A stretch of DNA of 64,000 bases from assembly GCA_940671915.1 (NCBI GenBank), contig CALNVZ010003434.1:42308025-42372024 (forward strand), written 5' to 3'. Positions 49,622-61,069 of the stretch are shown one piece after another (position 1 is the first letter of the stretch; each line of letters begins with the position of its first letter). The translations under genes were made by a program, and so were the position numbers. Under the pieces are notes generated by a model. The model did no database searches. It was not told where the DNA came from and saw nothing but the letters and a program-made list of their open reading frames with translations. The DNA comes from Paracentrotus lividus (lineage: Eukaryota > Echinodermata > Echinoidea > Camarodonta > Echinidae).

Positions 49622-50665
49622 TACAGTATATGTTCCTAAAAAAAGGTAATCGAAGTTCAAAGATCAGTCATTTAAAAAGTATATGGTTTATTATTGTGAT
49701 TTGTTTACTAAAATACTAAGTAACTCATCAGCTTTAATTTGAGACATTGCTTATGTCCAAACTGTAATGGGTCACAGAGTTAGGATCCTTTGAAGGTGAT
49801 AGGTACAAAACCCATTTTTTCCAAGTTTTTCGTTTTTAGGGTATGAAACCAACTTTTTATAATTTTTCGGTTTTATAGTTATTGGGGGTTTCGTCACTCA
49901 AAGTTTCAATGAAATGCAATTTCATTTGCTAAAGGACCTATCTCAATGGCAATGAGAGGGGTTCGCAATTTTGAGTCTCTTGAGTCGTGGAAACATTGTA
50001 ATGACGTCTTCTGAGACTTCAGGGCGTCGAGGGAAAATGGAACAAAAGTCAAACATGTTCAATCTTTTAGTAGACTTCTACGCCAGCAAGGAAACATTAT
50101 TAGCCCGTTCGATTTCTTTTAATCGTTAGCAAGTTCCGACAACGTCTCTGCGATGTCGTGGATACTTAAGGGACGTCGCGGCAACCGTCCGCAAAGATGT
50201 CACAGAGACTTGCTCGCGTATTAAAGAAGTCTACTAAAATATTGGACATGTTTGACATTTGTTTGATTTTTCTCGCGACTTCTTGCAGAATCAAGAGACG
50301 TCGCGGCGACCTCTCCGAGACTCCAGAGACTCATGCATAATCGAGAACCCATGTCATTGCCAGTGAGATAGGTCCTTTGACAAATGAAATTGCATTTCAT
50401 TGAAACTTTGTGTGACAAAACCCCCAAAACTATGAAACAAAACTTTTATAAAAAGTTGGTTTCATACCCTAAAAACGAAAAACTATCACCTTGAAAGGAC
50501 CCTAATTATGTGACCCATTACAGTTTGGACGTAAGCAATGTCTCAAATTAAAGCTGATGAGTTACTTAGTATTTTAGTAAACAAATCACAAAAATAAGCC
50601 ATATACTTTTGAAATGACTGACCTTTGAGTTAACTTCGATTACCTTTTTTTAGGAACACACTGTA
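49622..50665. mobile_element. Mariner-type foldback with TIR TACAGTRTRTTCCT
   Basis: Ends tacagtatatgttcc and the complement of ggaacacactgta, each followed by aaaaaaaggtaatcgaag. Arms of about 330 bp are near-identical (catcagctttaatttgag, gtccaaactgtaatggg). The centre carries a second palindrome, rich in gagacgtcgcgg, flanked by aatgcaatttcattt and its complement. TA borders. Confidence 0.8.
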
Positions 50666-51030
50666 TATTTAAGTTAATCCGTTCCAATAATGTATTCTTT
50701 TTCATTATATTAAAATATAATTAAAATAGGCCTATTCTCAGCACGAGAGTGAGTGAAAAAAAAGATAAGATAATAAAACAAAATGACATGGTTTTCATTG
50801 TGGACTGTTCAAATCACACTTTTAGTTTTGTTGTCATGACAAACTATCATAACCAGTAATCATATAGATCTATATTGTAATTGTTCATTTGGTTTTGTAA
50901 GTCTTTATATTATTGTGCAGATCCCAAGTAAGAGTATTATTTTTAGAGTATCCATGTGACAACCACCTTCCCCATTTTTACTAACAACGTCCTGGTTACC
51001 GCACAGAATCAATTATTACTTTTAAATTAC

Positions 51031-51191
51031 CCAATTGACTGTTCAAATCTGGTATGCACGGCACTGGGAAATACATAGCAGGTACATCCTAGCTGTTTGA
51101 TGAATCGAAGTCTCTGAAACTCGGGTGTATCTATGATCATCTGACAGTGCTTGGGCATCTGAATACTTCTGTGGATCGGGTCGTTGAAAAC
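51031..51191 (-). CDS. SAMHD1-like gene, exon a (start of HD domain)
   Basis: This exon encodes 53 residues plus two bases, beginning VFNDPIHRS and ending RFEQSIG. It matches human SAMHD1 from about residue 117 to 170, including IIDTPEFQRLRFIKQLG. The AG acceptor is tatgcag just above 51191; the donor after 51031 reads gtaatt; the exon ends in phase 2. Residues equivalent to N119, D137, Q142, R145, Q149, L150 and R164 are kept. In the family H167 is a metal ligand of the HD site; here the codon is CAG, giving Q. H125 reads S. The presence of an acceptor shows that at least one exon lies upstream (higher coordinates); I could not find a SAM domain there. Family assignment is firm; human residue numbers are from memory. 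Confidence 0.9.
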
Positions 51192-51280
51192 CTGCATAGA
51201 GTATAATATAAACAGATATGTTTTTAAAGGTCGGACCACATTTATTTAAACTCGGGTCTACTTTTTAAAATCTGTCATTA

Positions 51281-51570
51281 CAATTAGACAAGTTGCCGCC
51301 TGAATTAAAAGATGTCAAGGTCATTCCATTGTTCACTGAGGGGAGAGAACAGATTTGAATAATTATTGACTCATTTCCATTACACCTATTGTTATAAAAA
51401 TAATGGAACGGGCAGTACATAAAACAATGTTCTGTCACCTCATCAACCAGGTTTTTGTAAGGATCATAGTACTCACTATTATTTCTCGACAAATAGATAT
51501 TGGTCGAACGACTGGCGCGGTCTTTATTGACGTGCGCAAAGCTCTTGACTCTGTACAGTCTGTGTCCAAA
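51281..51570 (+). mobile_element. Degraded LINE reverse transcriptase fragment
   Basis: Plus-strand frames read DVKVIPLFTEG, then ISITPIVIKIMERAVHK, then RTTGAVFIDVRKALDSV. These match, in order, the N-terminal RT motifs of CR1/L2/Rex-type LINEs. The frames do not line up and stops intervene, so it is a fossil. It lies about 90 bp upstream of exon a. Confidence 0.7.
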
Positions 51571-53119
51571 AAAAAAAGAAAAAAGATTGTACAGTAGGGG
51601 AAAAAAGTTCAGGTGTGAAATATTTTCAAATGATGTGTGTATGTGGCACCAAATTAAAGCCAAAAGAGTTTCTTTGCTGATGCGCTTTGTTCTGCATAAT
51701 TTGCTTTTGTAAAACAAAGGTTATGTTAAATTTTGTGGTTGAAAAATCCACCACGCTCCTGTCATATGAAAATCAGTTTTAAAACAGGGCAACATCAATG
51801 CGATATGTCTCGCATCTTCTAATTTGCAATACAGCTAGAAAAAAAAATTAAAAATATCACCGCTCACTGCAATCTGACTCGGCTGAATCAACTGGAAAAA
51901 GCCGGTGTAGCGGCAGATAGCGTTTCGGCGTTTTTGGTTCCAAAAATGGCTAAAAACGGCTTGAAGAAAGGCTAGAACACTATCCGCCCGCAGATAGCCT
52001 GCAAAACCCGGCGGATTCAGTACCAATTTCCCATCGGCAGATATCGTTCTTTGCTATCGTTATCGTTTTCAGCTGCGAGAGACATCGCTAGCTGCTCGAC
52101 TCCTACACACGTACACTCATCGTCTGCGATTTATAAGTGAAGTTCTGAGGGCATTTATTGAAAACTGTCTGTAAAAAATGAAGGTTGATACATCTGCTCC
52201 TAAAATTCCGATCAAGGAAAGACTGGCAAGGGTACACTCAGACATTCTGTTTTCTTGCGAATAAGAAAATACTGGTATGTACTATATGTCGTCTTACTGT
52301 GCGTTATGTACGGTATGTTGGACTGTGTGATTATGATGCAGACTCCAGCTCGATCATCCCACTACACCGTCGCCTAGCCGAGCGCCTCGGCTCCACAGCC
52401 AGGTGCCTGGTGGTCGTGTTGCAGGATTGGACGCAGGTTGAATCATGATGAAATAATTTATGGTAATTATGATTGAAGAATTTCTTAGATTCATTCAAAT
52501 ATTGTGAAATGAATAGAGGTCCACGTATGGACATTTAACTTGTTCTTTTTAAAATATTGACATTAAAACGAGCAACGAGTAGGCTCTGAGAGCTGATGAG
52601 CTGAGAACCCTGTGACGTGGGCATGGTGGGGGAGGGGGATGTTCTTTTAGACCGAGTTAGAGAGAGAGGACATATATCCACCATCATCCTGCTTGGAGGT
52701 GAGCTATGGGGAACAGATCTGTGTGTAAAACTATTGTTGTTGCTCTTCCTGTTGCTTTTATTTTGGGGGTTTAGTCAGAATTGCCACAGACTCTAAAAAG
52801 AGTAATTGATTGCAATGACGTTTAGCCTATATGCGTGGTTATATTACCAAAAAGAGTCAATTTCTATTGTAACCCATTCTGTACATTCTCCAGTCTTTTA
52901 TTCCTGAACTGTCGAGATGATCCCCTGATTGATATATAGGAACTTTGGTGCAAGATGAACACTTTCTTTGTTCCCACATTCTAAATGAATCCCTGTATAC
53001 CTCCTTGACATTTCTGAGCCGATCCCTTATAGTCCTTTCCAAATCTCAGCTTCAGAATCACTACCAATACTACACTAACACTCTCTTCCAGCATGATATA
53101 GCTTGACCCTTAATCTATT
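51571..53119. other. Unassigned; includes a small gcggcagata-rich patch
   Basis: 51840-52080 holds repeated gcagata words (cggcagatag, cgcagatagcc, cggcagatatcg). The rest shows nothing recognisable; I looked for a SAM domain or first exon on the minus strand and found none. Confidence 0.35.
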
Positions 53120-53520
53120 GCCGCGATCACAGTACCGTTTCGGGGCCCGTACGGCGTGTAAAATTGACATTTTTGACCATTTCAGTCACTTTCGTAAGGT
53201 TCCTGGCCGGGTCCCTTACGATCCTACGGGTACCGGTGTATTTTTACAGATCGCGCGGGCCCCTAGATTATTGCTTTCATGTTCTCGATTCTCCCGGCGT
53301 TTTTATCAAATCGGTAGACGGTCTACAGCCCTTGGAAAGCCCGTGGAGTCACTAAAGGGGACCGATCGGCCTCCTATCGGTGGCCGAGTATAGTAGGCTC
53401 CGCACGTTTTTTCTGTCAATTCTTGTAACAAGCCGGGAGGGTGTCGGGCGGGTGCAACACGCACCGCAAGGACGTCAGGAGGTACCCGGTCGTGGTCCGC
53501 ACGCATATCAATGCTACTCC
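53120..53520. other. GC-rich island
   Basis: Clearly richer in GC and CpG than its surroundings, with cccgtacggcgtg, gatcctacgggtaccgg and cgcgcgggcccc. Frames are open on both strands (96 and 66 codons) but unlike known proteins. It may be a repeat of different origin or a promoter-type island upstream of the SAMHD1-like gene; neither is shown. Confidence 0.4.
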
Positions 53521-53559
53521 ACGTGAAATGTAAATCTAACGTATGACATTACATCTTAA

Positions 53560-54516
53560 CATAAAGACGCGTCCATTATTTGAGGAGGGGAAACGCAACA
53601 TTACATTCATGAGAAATACAGCTGAGCGGCGCAGAAAATTATACGGCTCTACATTAATGTCAACAAAACCCGCGCTAACGGCGGGAAGCGACCGATTGAG
53701 AACTGCATGCAATTATTACTTAGCGTACAAAAACTCGCCTAAGAAAACTTCCCTGTGGTAAAATGGTATTGTCAGTCGATCCGTTCGAGCAAATGTGTCA
53801 TGGTCATGAAATAAATAATTGAACTTTTATCATAGTTTTCGTAGGTAGATGCTTCAGACCAGATTGGGGAAAAAGACATTTTGGCAAGCCTATAACACAA
53901 TTGTGCTAAAGTTGTAATCAGAATCTTTATTTCACATAGATTGATGTTCCTAATTAAACGATTATTGATATAAATAGTGATCTTGTCACATCTTGCGAAG
54001 ACGCCGTCCACATGCGATATGGATGTGATATGCGGACATATTGACCCATTGAGTAAAGATTTGTTTGTGATAATGTTCAAAGTGACAGGACTTTTTTTTA
54101 ACCAATCGAAATGAATGTACCATACTTGGAAAGCTGAGAATTCAAGCTTTTGAAAACTGCTTGATCATTAAGGTGTAATATAATTATGCGTAATCGAGGA
54201 AGATGACTATGCAGCGTATGAGCTATTTTGAGAGCAAAATTGGCCATATTGTACAGGAATTTGATCTGACTAGGATTTCGAATTGACACAAGTGACAGGA
54301 CTTTTTTTCCCCTTTGCAACAAGTTATTCCTATTTTTGAAAAATTCAGACTCTTAGCGTGCTTATTCAAGTTGATCATTTCTTTGAAAAGGTAGTTGCTC
54401 GCCATAATCAAGAAAACAAAGTGAAAAAAACTGTGCAAAATACAAATTGTCTATGGCCGCGTTCGCTTTGCGTAGAGTGAAAGCGCCCTCTTCCCCATAA
54501 GTTTACAACTAGAATT
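53560..54516 (+). repeat. Dispersed repeat R1, copy 3
   Basis: Matches 4870-5776 from gacgcgtccattattt to gtttacaactagaatt, with scattered differences. Confidence 0.8.
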
Positions 54517-54606
54517 TTTGTTTTGTAGTATTCTTTATTGTTCATTCAAATCATAAACATACATGCATAATATGAGAAAATAACATAACAAATTAACTGC
54601 CTCTAA

Positions 54607-55917
54607 GTAGGAGGAGTGGGCTATAAATGGGTGATTTTCTGTTTTGCCCTGGTAACAGTTTTTTTCTGTTCCATATATCCTACCTCAACATGAAATGCCA
54701 AAATTTTTGACCTTGCGTCCCACAAAAAAGTGTGCAGGGCAAAAATCCAAGATGGCCGCAGTTTTCCTGAAAAATCACATTTTCAGCCATAATTTTGCCA
54801 TTTTGGGGTCTTTTTAGCTGGTTGTGGTGTCTAATCCTATGTATCGGAGGGCAGGCAATCTGTTTATGCAACAAGAAGTAGTGTCAACCCTTCACCTGTA
54901 GAAATAACCCTCTATACCCCTGAATTGGGGGCTAAATTGGCCCCGCCCCTCTTGACATTTTTCTCGATAAACTGTCAATGCAAAAATATTTCGGACAAAA
55001 ACATTCTTGACTTTTTCAATTGACATTTCACACACATTTTAAGACCCTATTTGCAAAAATTGGGGGTATGGTTGCAGAGAAATAACACATTTCATGACCA
55101 ATCTTTGAAAAATAAAAGCGGTTTCCAATGCTTTTGTGTGTACAATGTATTGGTGCAAGTGCATGTACATTAATTTAATTTATTAATTTTCCTCCGTTCC
55201 ATTAAGAGATCTCATCTATTTATCAACTGACTGTGACCAAAGTTGGTGTGTCCAAATCTCATCATGTATTTTACAAGAATACATAGTCGAATTTATGATA
55301 TCTTTTGTTATTCTTCCATAAAACACATTCTTCTGACAACATTTATGGTAAAACCCATATACATTGTACACACATACGCATTGGAAACCTGCCTATTTTT
55401 TTATGATATTGGTCACAAAAACGTGCAAAAATTCTGCAACCCTACCCCCGATTTTTGCGAATAGGGTCTTAAAATGTGTGTGAGATGTAAGATAAAAAAG
55501 TTCTGAAATTTCAGCGCAAAATATTTTTGCACTGAAAAATTATAGCGAAAAAGGTTTAGAGGGGCGGGGCAAATTTCAGCCCCCAATGCAGGGATATTGA
55601 GGGATATTTCTACAGGTGAAGGGTTTACACCACTTCTTGTTGCATAAACAGATTGCTTGCCATCCAATACATAGGATTAGACACCAGAACCAGCTAAAAA
55701 GACCCCAAAATGGGCAAAATTATGGCTAAAAATGTGATTTTTCAGGAAAACGGCGGCCATCTTGGATTTTTGCCCTGCACACTTTTTTGTGGGACGCAAG
55801 GTCAAAAATTTTGTCATTTCATGTTGAGGTAGGATATATGGAACAGAAAAAAACTGTTACCAGGGGGAAATAAGAAAAAACACATTTTTTACCTATTTAT
55901 AGCCCACTCCTTCTCTA
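54607..55917. mobile_element. 1.3 kb palindrome with almost no loop
   Basis: Ends ggaggagtgggctataaa and its complement. Arms pair through ttgaccttgcgtcccac, atccaagatggccgc and ccgcccctc down to a centre near 55200-55260. Long arms and little spacer make it one of the strongest hairpins in the window. Non-coding. Confidence 0.85.
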
Positions 55918-56079
55918 AGCTTTAACATAGTCAAGATCACAGAAAATAATTTTAAAGGACTCTGCAAGAGTCTATAAAATATTGCAACAGATATTACGCA
56001 AATGTAAGCATTAAAAAAATATTTAATGCAAAAAGGCAATTGTAATAAACTTGAATGAAGTGAATGTATTATGCACCCC

Positions 56080-56206
56080 CTCCCTCACATCCAAACACAT
56101 TCCACACACCCACAACACACACAACACACACACACACACACACACCCACACACACACCAACACATTAAGAACAAAACAAAAACAAAACAAAACAAAACAA
56201 ATTTAA

Positions 56207-56238
<32 letters not shown>

Positions 56239-56272
56239 ACAAAAACAAACAAAAAAACAACAAAAAAACAAA
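56080..56272. repeat. (CA)n and (AAAAC)n simple repeats
   Basis: CA-rich run 56080-56162 followed by AAAAC-type units 56163-56272. The 75-codon frame across it is an artefact. Confidence 0.97.
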
Positions 56273-56552
56273 ATAGAGGGCGGTCTACAGTGGCATAGAT
56301 CGATCAAACCCATCTGTGGGCAAACCGGGCTCCTCCCTCCCTTTCCCATCTTTCGCATTATTTTGGTTAGTGTTAAATACTTTTAAATGTTCCCATTTTT
56401 TATAGTGTTGTGTTAACGTTTTCGCTCTATTGCAATTTCCTTTCTTCTTCTTTGCTTAAAAGTAACCTATTCTCCTATCTCTTTCAGGAGTTGGTGGTTT
56501 TCCTTTCCTCTCCCTTGATGTATTAAAATTATTTGATAAGTAAATGATATGA

Positions 56553-59500
56553 TTAAGTAATTGTATGTTTACAGCTGTTTCTCTCGATACCAATATGAAT
56601 TTCCTTCCAACTTAGTTCTTGAGAATTGGAAGACTGCAAAATTACTACTATGTTCCCATAAATCTCGTACTTTCCACATTCAAAAAATATATGCCTATAG
56701 GTTTCTTCATATTTATTACAAAAAGAACATTTAGGGCTAGATGTAGGAATACGGCCACTTAAGCTCATTGCTTAATTAGGACATAAAAACAATAAAATCA
56801 CAAAGAAAAAGATTATCATTGCTTAGCTACATCATTCAACTTTATTTCCAAAAAAAAAATTGAGGTAATCAAATATTTGTTGAGGCAGTTATATGCAAAT
56901 AATGACGTCATGGTAAATTGTCCGGCATTCCCTAGTGTAGGAAATACCGACAGTATGTTTTACCCCTTTTTTTTTATAAAGATCTGTCTGGAAGCACTGA
57001 TTTGAATATAAACCATCAACTTAACATGTTTGTATTGATTTTTCTAACATTATTCATTTTAGAAGATTATATGCATTTTACTACAAAATTTCAAAACACT
57101 CAGAATAACTATTATATCTCATGTAGATCATGACATATCACAATAATAATAAGAGAAATAGACATTTCAAAATTGTCAAACAATTTAATAAATAAATATA
57201 ATACATTATATATGCAATCTATTTGATCTACATGCTTAGCAACTCAATCTGGAAGTAAAACAAACAACCGTCAATGTGGTGTCCGGTATTCCCTACACAC
57301 AAAAAATGACTGACGAGCACTTTTCAACAAAACTGCCACAACCAAACACAGGCTTTGTACAGTGCAAACACTCCATACACGTTTGGCCCACCCTCCACAC
57401 ATTCCATAATGCATGAAATAGAGGTCATGCCCCAATTCTATTTTTATACCATCACATTTCTCTAAAATGTCAATTTTTACATCAGGCCAGTTTTCAGGCT
57501 GCAAATTTCCTACCTTGACAGATTTTGGGAGTTTTCTCGGAAATTTCTCACTTGTTGTTGTCGAATACAGCATTCAACCTTCCCAGACAGACCACTGACC
57601 AATAGATGCCGATATTTCAACTCAGTTGACCTTATGTTGGCTGCTAGGGCTGGACAGTGGTGACCGTCCGAAATTCCCTACTGTCCGCTGTTCCCTACAT
57701 CTACCCTATCATTTGCGTATAAAAATGAAACCTGTATAGGTGATGATTCACAAAAATAATTTTGTATAACATTTTAAATTGGAATTCTCTCAACTTGTTA
57801 TCTAAAGTGCTAATCTAGGACGATAAAACGTTTTCCAGCCTCTTTATCTGACAAAGCTATATGATAATGCTAAATTTTTGAAAACTGATTGGTTGGTCAG
57901 CAAGCTTTTTATGCACGACCTGTAAAGATTTTTGAACTCACTGATCGAATTGGATTTTTTTTTTCATGAAAAAACAAAATTCAATATTCAAAACCATCCA
58001 CTGACGTAATGCCTTCCTAAATCGTATTTCCATTCTCTAGGGTGTGTTCAAATATTTCTTTAATGACCGACACTTCCTCCTCATCCAGTCCCATACACCT
58101 AAAAAAATAATCCGACTTGAGTGCTCCTTGTTCATCTGTTATATGGTGTAATTTAAAAATGTTTTTGAGGAACAGAGTTTCATGAAAAAAGGGTTTCCTT
58201 TCTTTGCAATACATCTATTATTGAAAAATAATTTCAATTTCTTTTATTAGTTGTATCCTTTTAATAAAAATGTTCATATCCGGACCAAATACGTAGCATT
58301 TCTCGGTAATATTTTGGTAAGTTTACATGGATCATATCTGGAGAAAAATTGCAGCAGTAAAAAATTAAATTACCACCATATGTTTTTTAGGAGAAATTAA
58401 AATACTTTTTCCACTTCACCTTTTGATTACCAGTCAGAAGTCTTTTGATCCACATCACCCTTGTACCTTTATAAAAGTTTGAAATTAAGCATTTTAGAAC
58501 CCCCGTTGCCTGTAAGTCAAGATACATCGTGTTTTCTTTTTATTTTGTCCTTCCTCGCCATAAAAAGTCAAAACACATATCATCAATTTCTTTGAACACC
58601 CAATCGGTGTACCGGAGAATAGAGAACTTACATAAATCAACTTGAGTAATGCATATGTTTTTAGCAAATGAATTTTTCCAATCAAAGTGAGATCTCTTTG
58701 TTTCCACCAATTCAATAATTTCTTAATTTGCTCAAGATTTCTTTAAAATTCATTTCTTCTGCTACATCAGGATTTTATGAAAAATAAATACCTAGTATTT
58801 TACAATATTGAACTCTTTTACCGAAAGAAAAATGTTTCCAGAGGGAACAGGGGAACCTAGAGGCAAAAAAATAGTGTTTATTCTTATTGATCTTCAGTCC
58901 TGATATTTTCTTAAACTTCTCTAGGATATATTTAATCTATCTATAGAGTCTAAATCTTGCACAAATATTGTCATATCATCAGCATAAAGAATTTGCTTTA
59001 TTTCTGTTTGGTCAAAGCGAATACCCTTCACCATATTATCGTTTCGAATGCCATGAGCTACACACTCTATACACAATATAAAGAGATATGGGGACAGAGG
59101 GTCCCCTTGCCTTAGCCCCGCTCAGCATTTAAATAACCGGTTGATTTTCCTCTTTTGAAAACACAGCTGTGTATTAGTTGTAAAGTGCTTTAACCCAGTC
59201 CATAAACATCGTTCCAAAACCGAATGAATGAAGTGCCCATTGAAGAAATACATGTGAAATAGAATCGAAAGCCTTTCAAATCTATTGCCAATAAATATCT
59301 GACTTATTAAATTTTGAGGTGTGAAATATCATATCATTGATTAATCTTATTGCTTCACCAATATTTCTATCATCTAAGTATCCTACCTGGTCAACTGAAA
59401 TAATGTTACTTCAGAATCGATTTTATCTTTTTGAGAGTATCTTAGTGAGATTTTTATAGTCTACGTTAAGCAGGTGATATGGGTTCTATAGTTACTAATG

Positions 59501-61069
59501 AGTTGGATCTTTGCCTTCCTGTATATGATGTCGATTACTGCTTGCTTTGAGAGGTGATAATCTTTCATCTATACTATCATTAAATCATTAATAAACTAAA
59601 TCACCACACATGCCAAAATGTAATGTAAAACTCAACGCTCAAACCGTCATTTCCCGGAGGATTTATTAAGTTGCATTTATTTAAAATTTCAATACAATGT
59701 CCTTGGTTAATTTATTTCCTTCGCAAATTATTTTGATTTTTGGTTAGTTCGGTAAACTATTGGAAAAAACATAAAGTCATCGCCCATTCTGCCTCCTGAC
59801 TTGGCATATAATGATGAATAAAACCTTCTGATTTCATTCAAAACGTCAATTTCATCACTTGTTATATTTTCATTCACTTTAAGTTTTTTAATAACACATT
59901 TTTTCCCATCTGAAGTCTATTAATTGTTTAAATGATTCACTTCCCCCACTTTCAACCATGCGCTCGAGATCTAATTTTTATACCATTCATTAACATAAGC
60001 ATAATGTGTTTTCAATCGCTTCTTTTCCTTGTTAAAAACGTCAATCAATATCCTTATTCCTATTACACTTGAGGTTGTTGTAATTCTTCTTCTAGATTTA
60101 CAATTTCTTGTTCTATCTTTGCAATCTGTTCTCCTCTTTTGCCTTTTTCTTTGAGTACTTTCCTAGTAAAACTTCTAATTTCCATTTTACATAATCCCAT
60201 AATATTCTGCTATCTGTAATCTCTTCGATAATATCTGTTTCAAACGAACTATTTCTCCTTCATATCTTTTTACATATTCTTCGTCCTTACATAAACTGTT
60301 ATTAAATTTCAATAACCAGTCTTATCATAGGTTTGGCCTATGAGTAAAAATTAATATTAGTTCTATCGCTGAGTGATCAGTGTTAAAGAAGGTATTATTT
60401 TACAGTCTAACACCTTTTCCTCTAAAGTATCTGAAACCACCCAGTAGTCCAATCCACTTTGCTGTATGGATTTCTTTGATGGTATGTATATTGTTTCTTG
60501 AAACATTTTTAAAACGCATAATGTCTAAAGCTCTGTAATCAATAAAGAAATTTTCAAAATTGAACTAAGTTTAGATGCTTTTTATTAATATTTCTTCCTC
60601 ATAATCTAGCTGAATATCCTGACCATATAAAATCTCCTCCTATAATAAAGGGTTTGTTTGGAATTCCTTCCTTTCTAAAATCTTAATAATAGAATCCAAA
60701 AATTCAAGTTGGTCCTTTTCTTTACTACTAACAGGGAAATAAACATTTCCCAATATTACTTCTGGTTTGCAACGACCCAATAGTAAAAATATACCTGCCT
60801 CCTGTATCGATGATTGTATGTTTAAATGTGATATCAATACTTTATTAATTAATATAACACTTTACTTTGGTTTGTACCGTGGCTTATAAATGCAAAACCC
60901 ATCCAAGCTAGAGCTCAATTACTCACTATACTTGATGCTTAAGGTTTCCTGGAGAAAATAATAATGCCCCCCTTTTTCCTTACACCATTAAAAATTGTTT
61001 GCCTCTTATTTCGCTCTCGAATTCCCTTACATTTATAGATATAAAATTGCATATTGCGGACTTAGACAT
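56553..61069 (-). mobile_element. L1/Tx1-like LINE, near full-length ORF2, degraded
   Basis: On the minus strand, a start at 61069 opens an APE-type endonuclease (SAICNFISINVREFES). It is followed by a linker helix (EIRSFTRKVLKEKGKR near 60150), RT blocks (SNYR near 59480; QILYADDMTIFVQDL at about 58990-58945, catalytic YADD intact), the C-terminal WWKQRDLTLIGKIHLLKT (about 58710), and a zinc-ribbon CSFCNKYEETYRHIFFEC (about 56730-56680). The order is that of L1/Tx1 ORF2. Removing a 0.93 kb insertion leaves about 1,190 codons, the usual length. Many stops and frame changes separate the blocks. No ORF1 was seen above 61070. Confidence 0.85.
56770..57710. mobile_element. Insertion within the LINE, tagggaataccggaca repeats
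   Basis: Lies between the RT C-terminal region and the zinc-ribbon. The motif gtagggaaNNccggaca or its complement occurs several times (about 56925, 57285, 57670, 57695). An unmatched frame of 100 codons (57271-57573, minus) is inside. Ends not exactly defined. Confidence 0.5.

Larger units (their letters stand above)
1551..51191 (-). other. Span of the SAMHD1-like (HD-domain) gene within the window
   Basis: Five exons in SAMHD1 order on the minus strand give 252 codons of HD domain. Known members hydrolyse dNTPs to nucleoside and triphosphate after GTP/dNTP-driven tetramer assembly, in the nucleus, and limit reverse transcription. Here three of four metal ligands differ (H167Q, H206Y, D311N), as do H210 and H215, while several allosteric-site residues remain. 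All frames and all splice dinucleotides are intact, which argues for a maintained protein and against simple decay. A role in assembling with, or tuning, an active paralogue is a guess. Introns are about 8.6, 24.7, 7.4 and 8.2 kb and consist largely of foldback elements. Missing pieces: exons upstream of 51191, at least one exon between 9832 and 1607, and the C-terminus. Confidence 0.85.

Noticed and set aside
52857-53042. 61-codon minus-strand frame as the upstream (SAM domain) exon of the SAMHD1-like gene
   Set aside because: No SAM-domain pattern.
57271-57573. 100-codon minus-strand frame as a host gene
   Set aside because: It lies inside an insertion in the LINE, ends in that insertion's repeated motif, and matches nothing I know.
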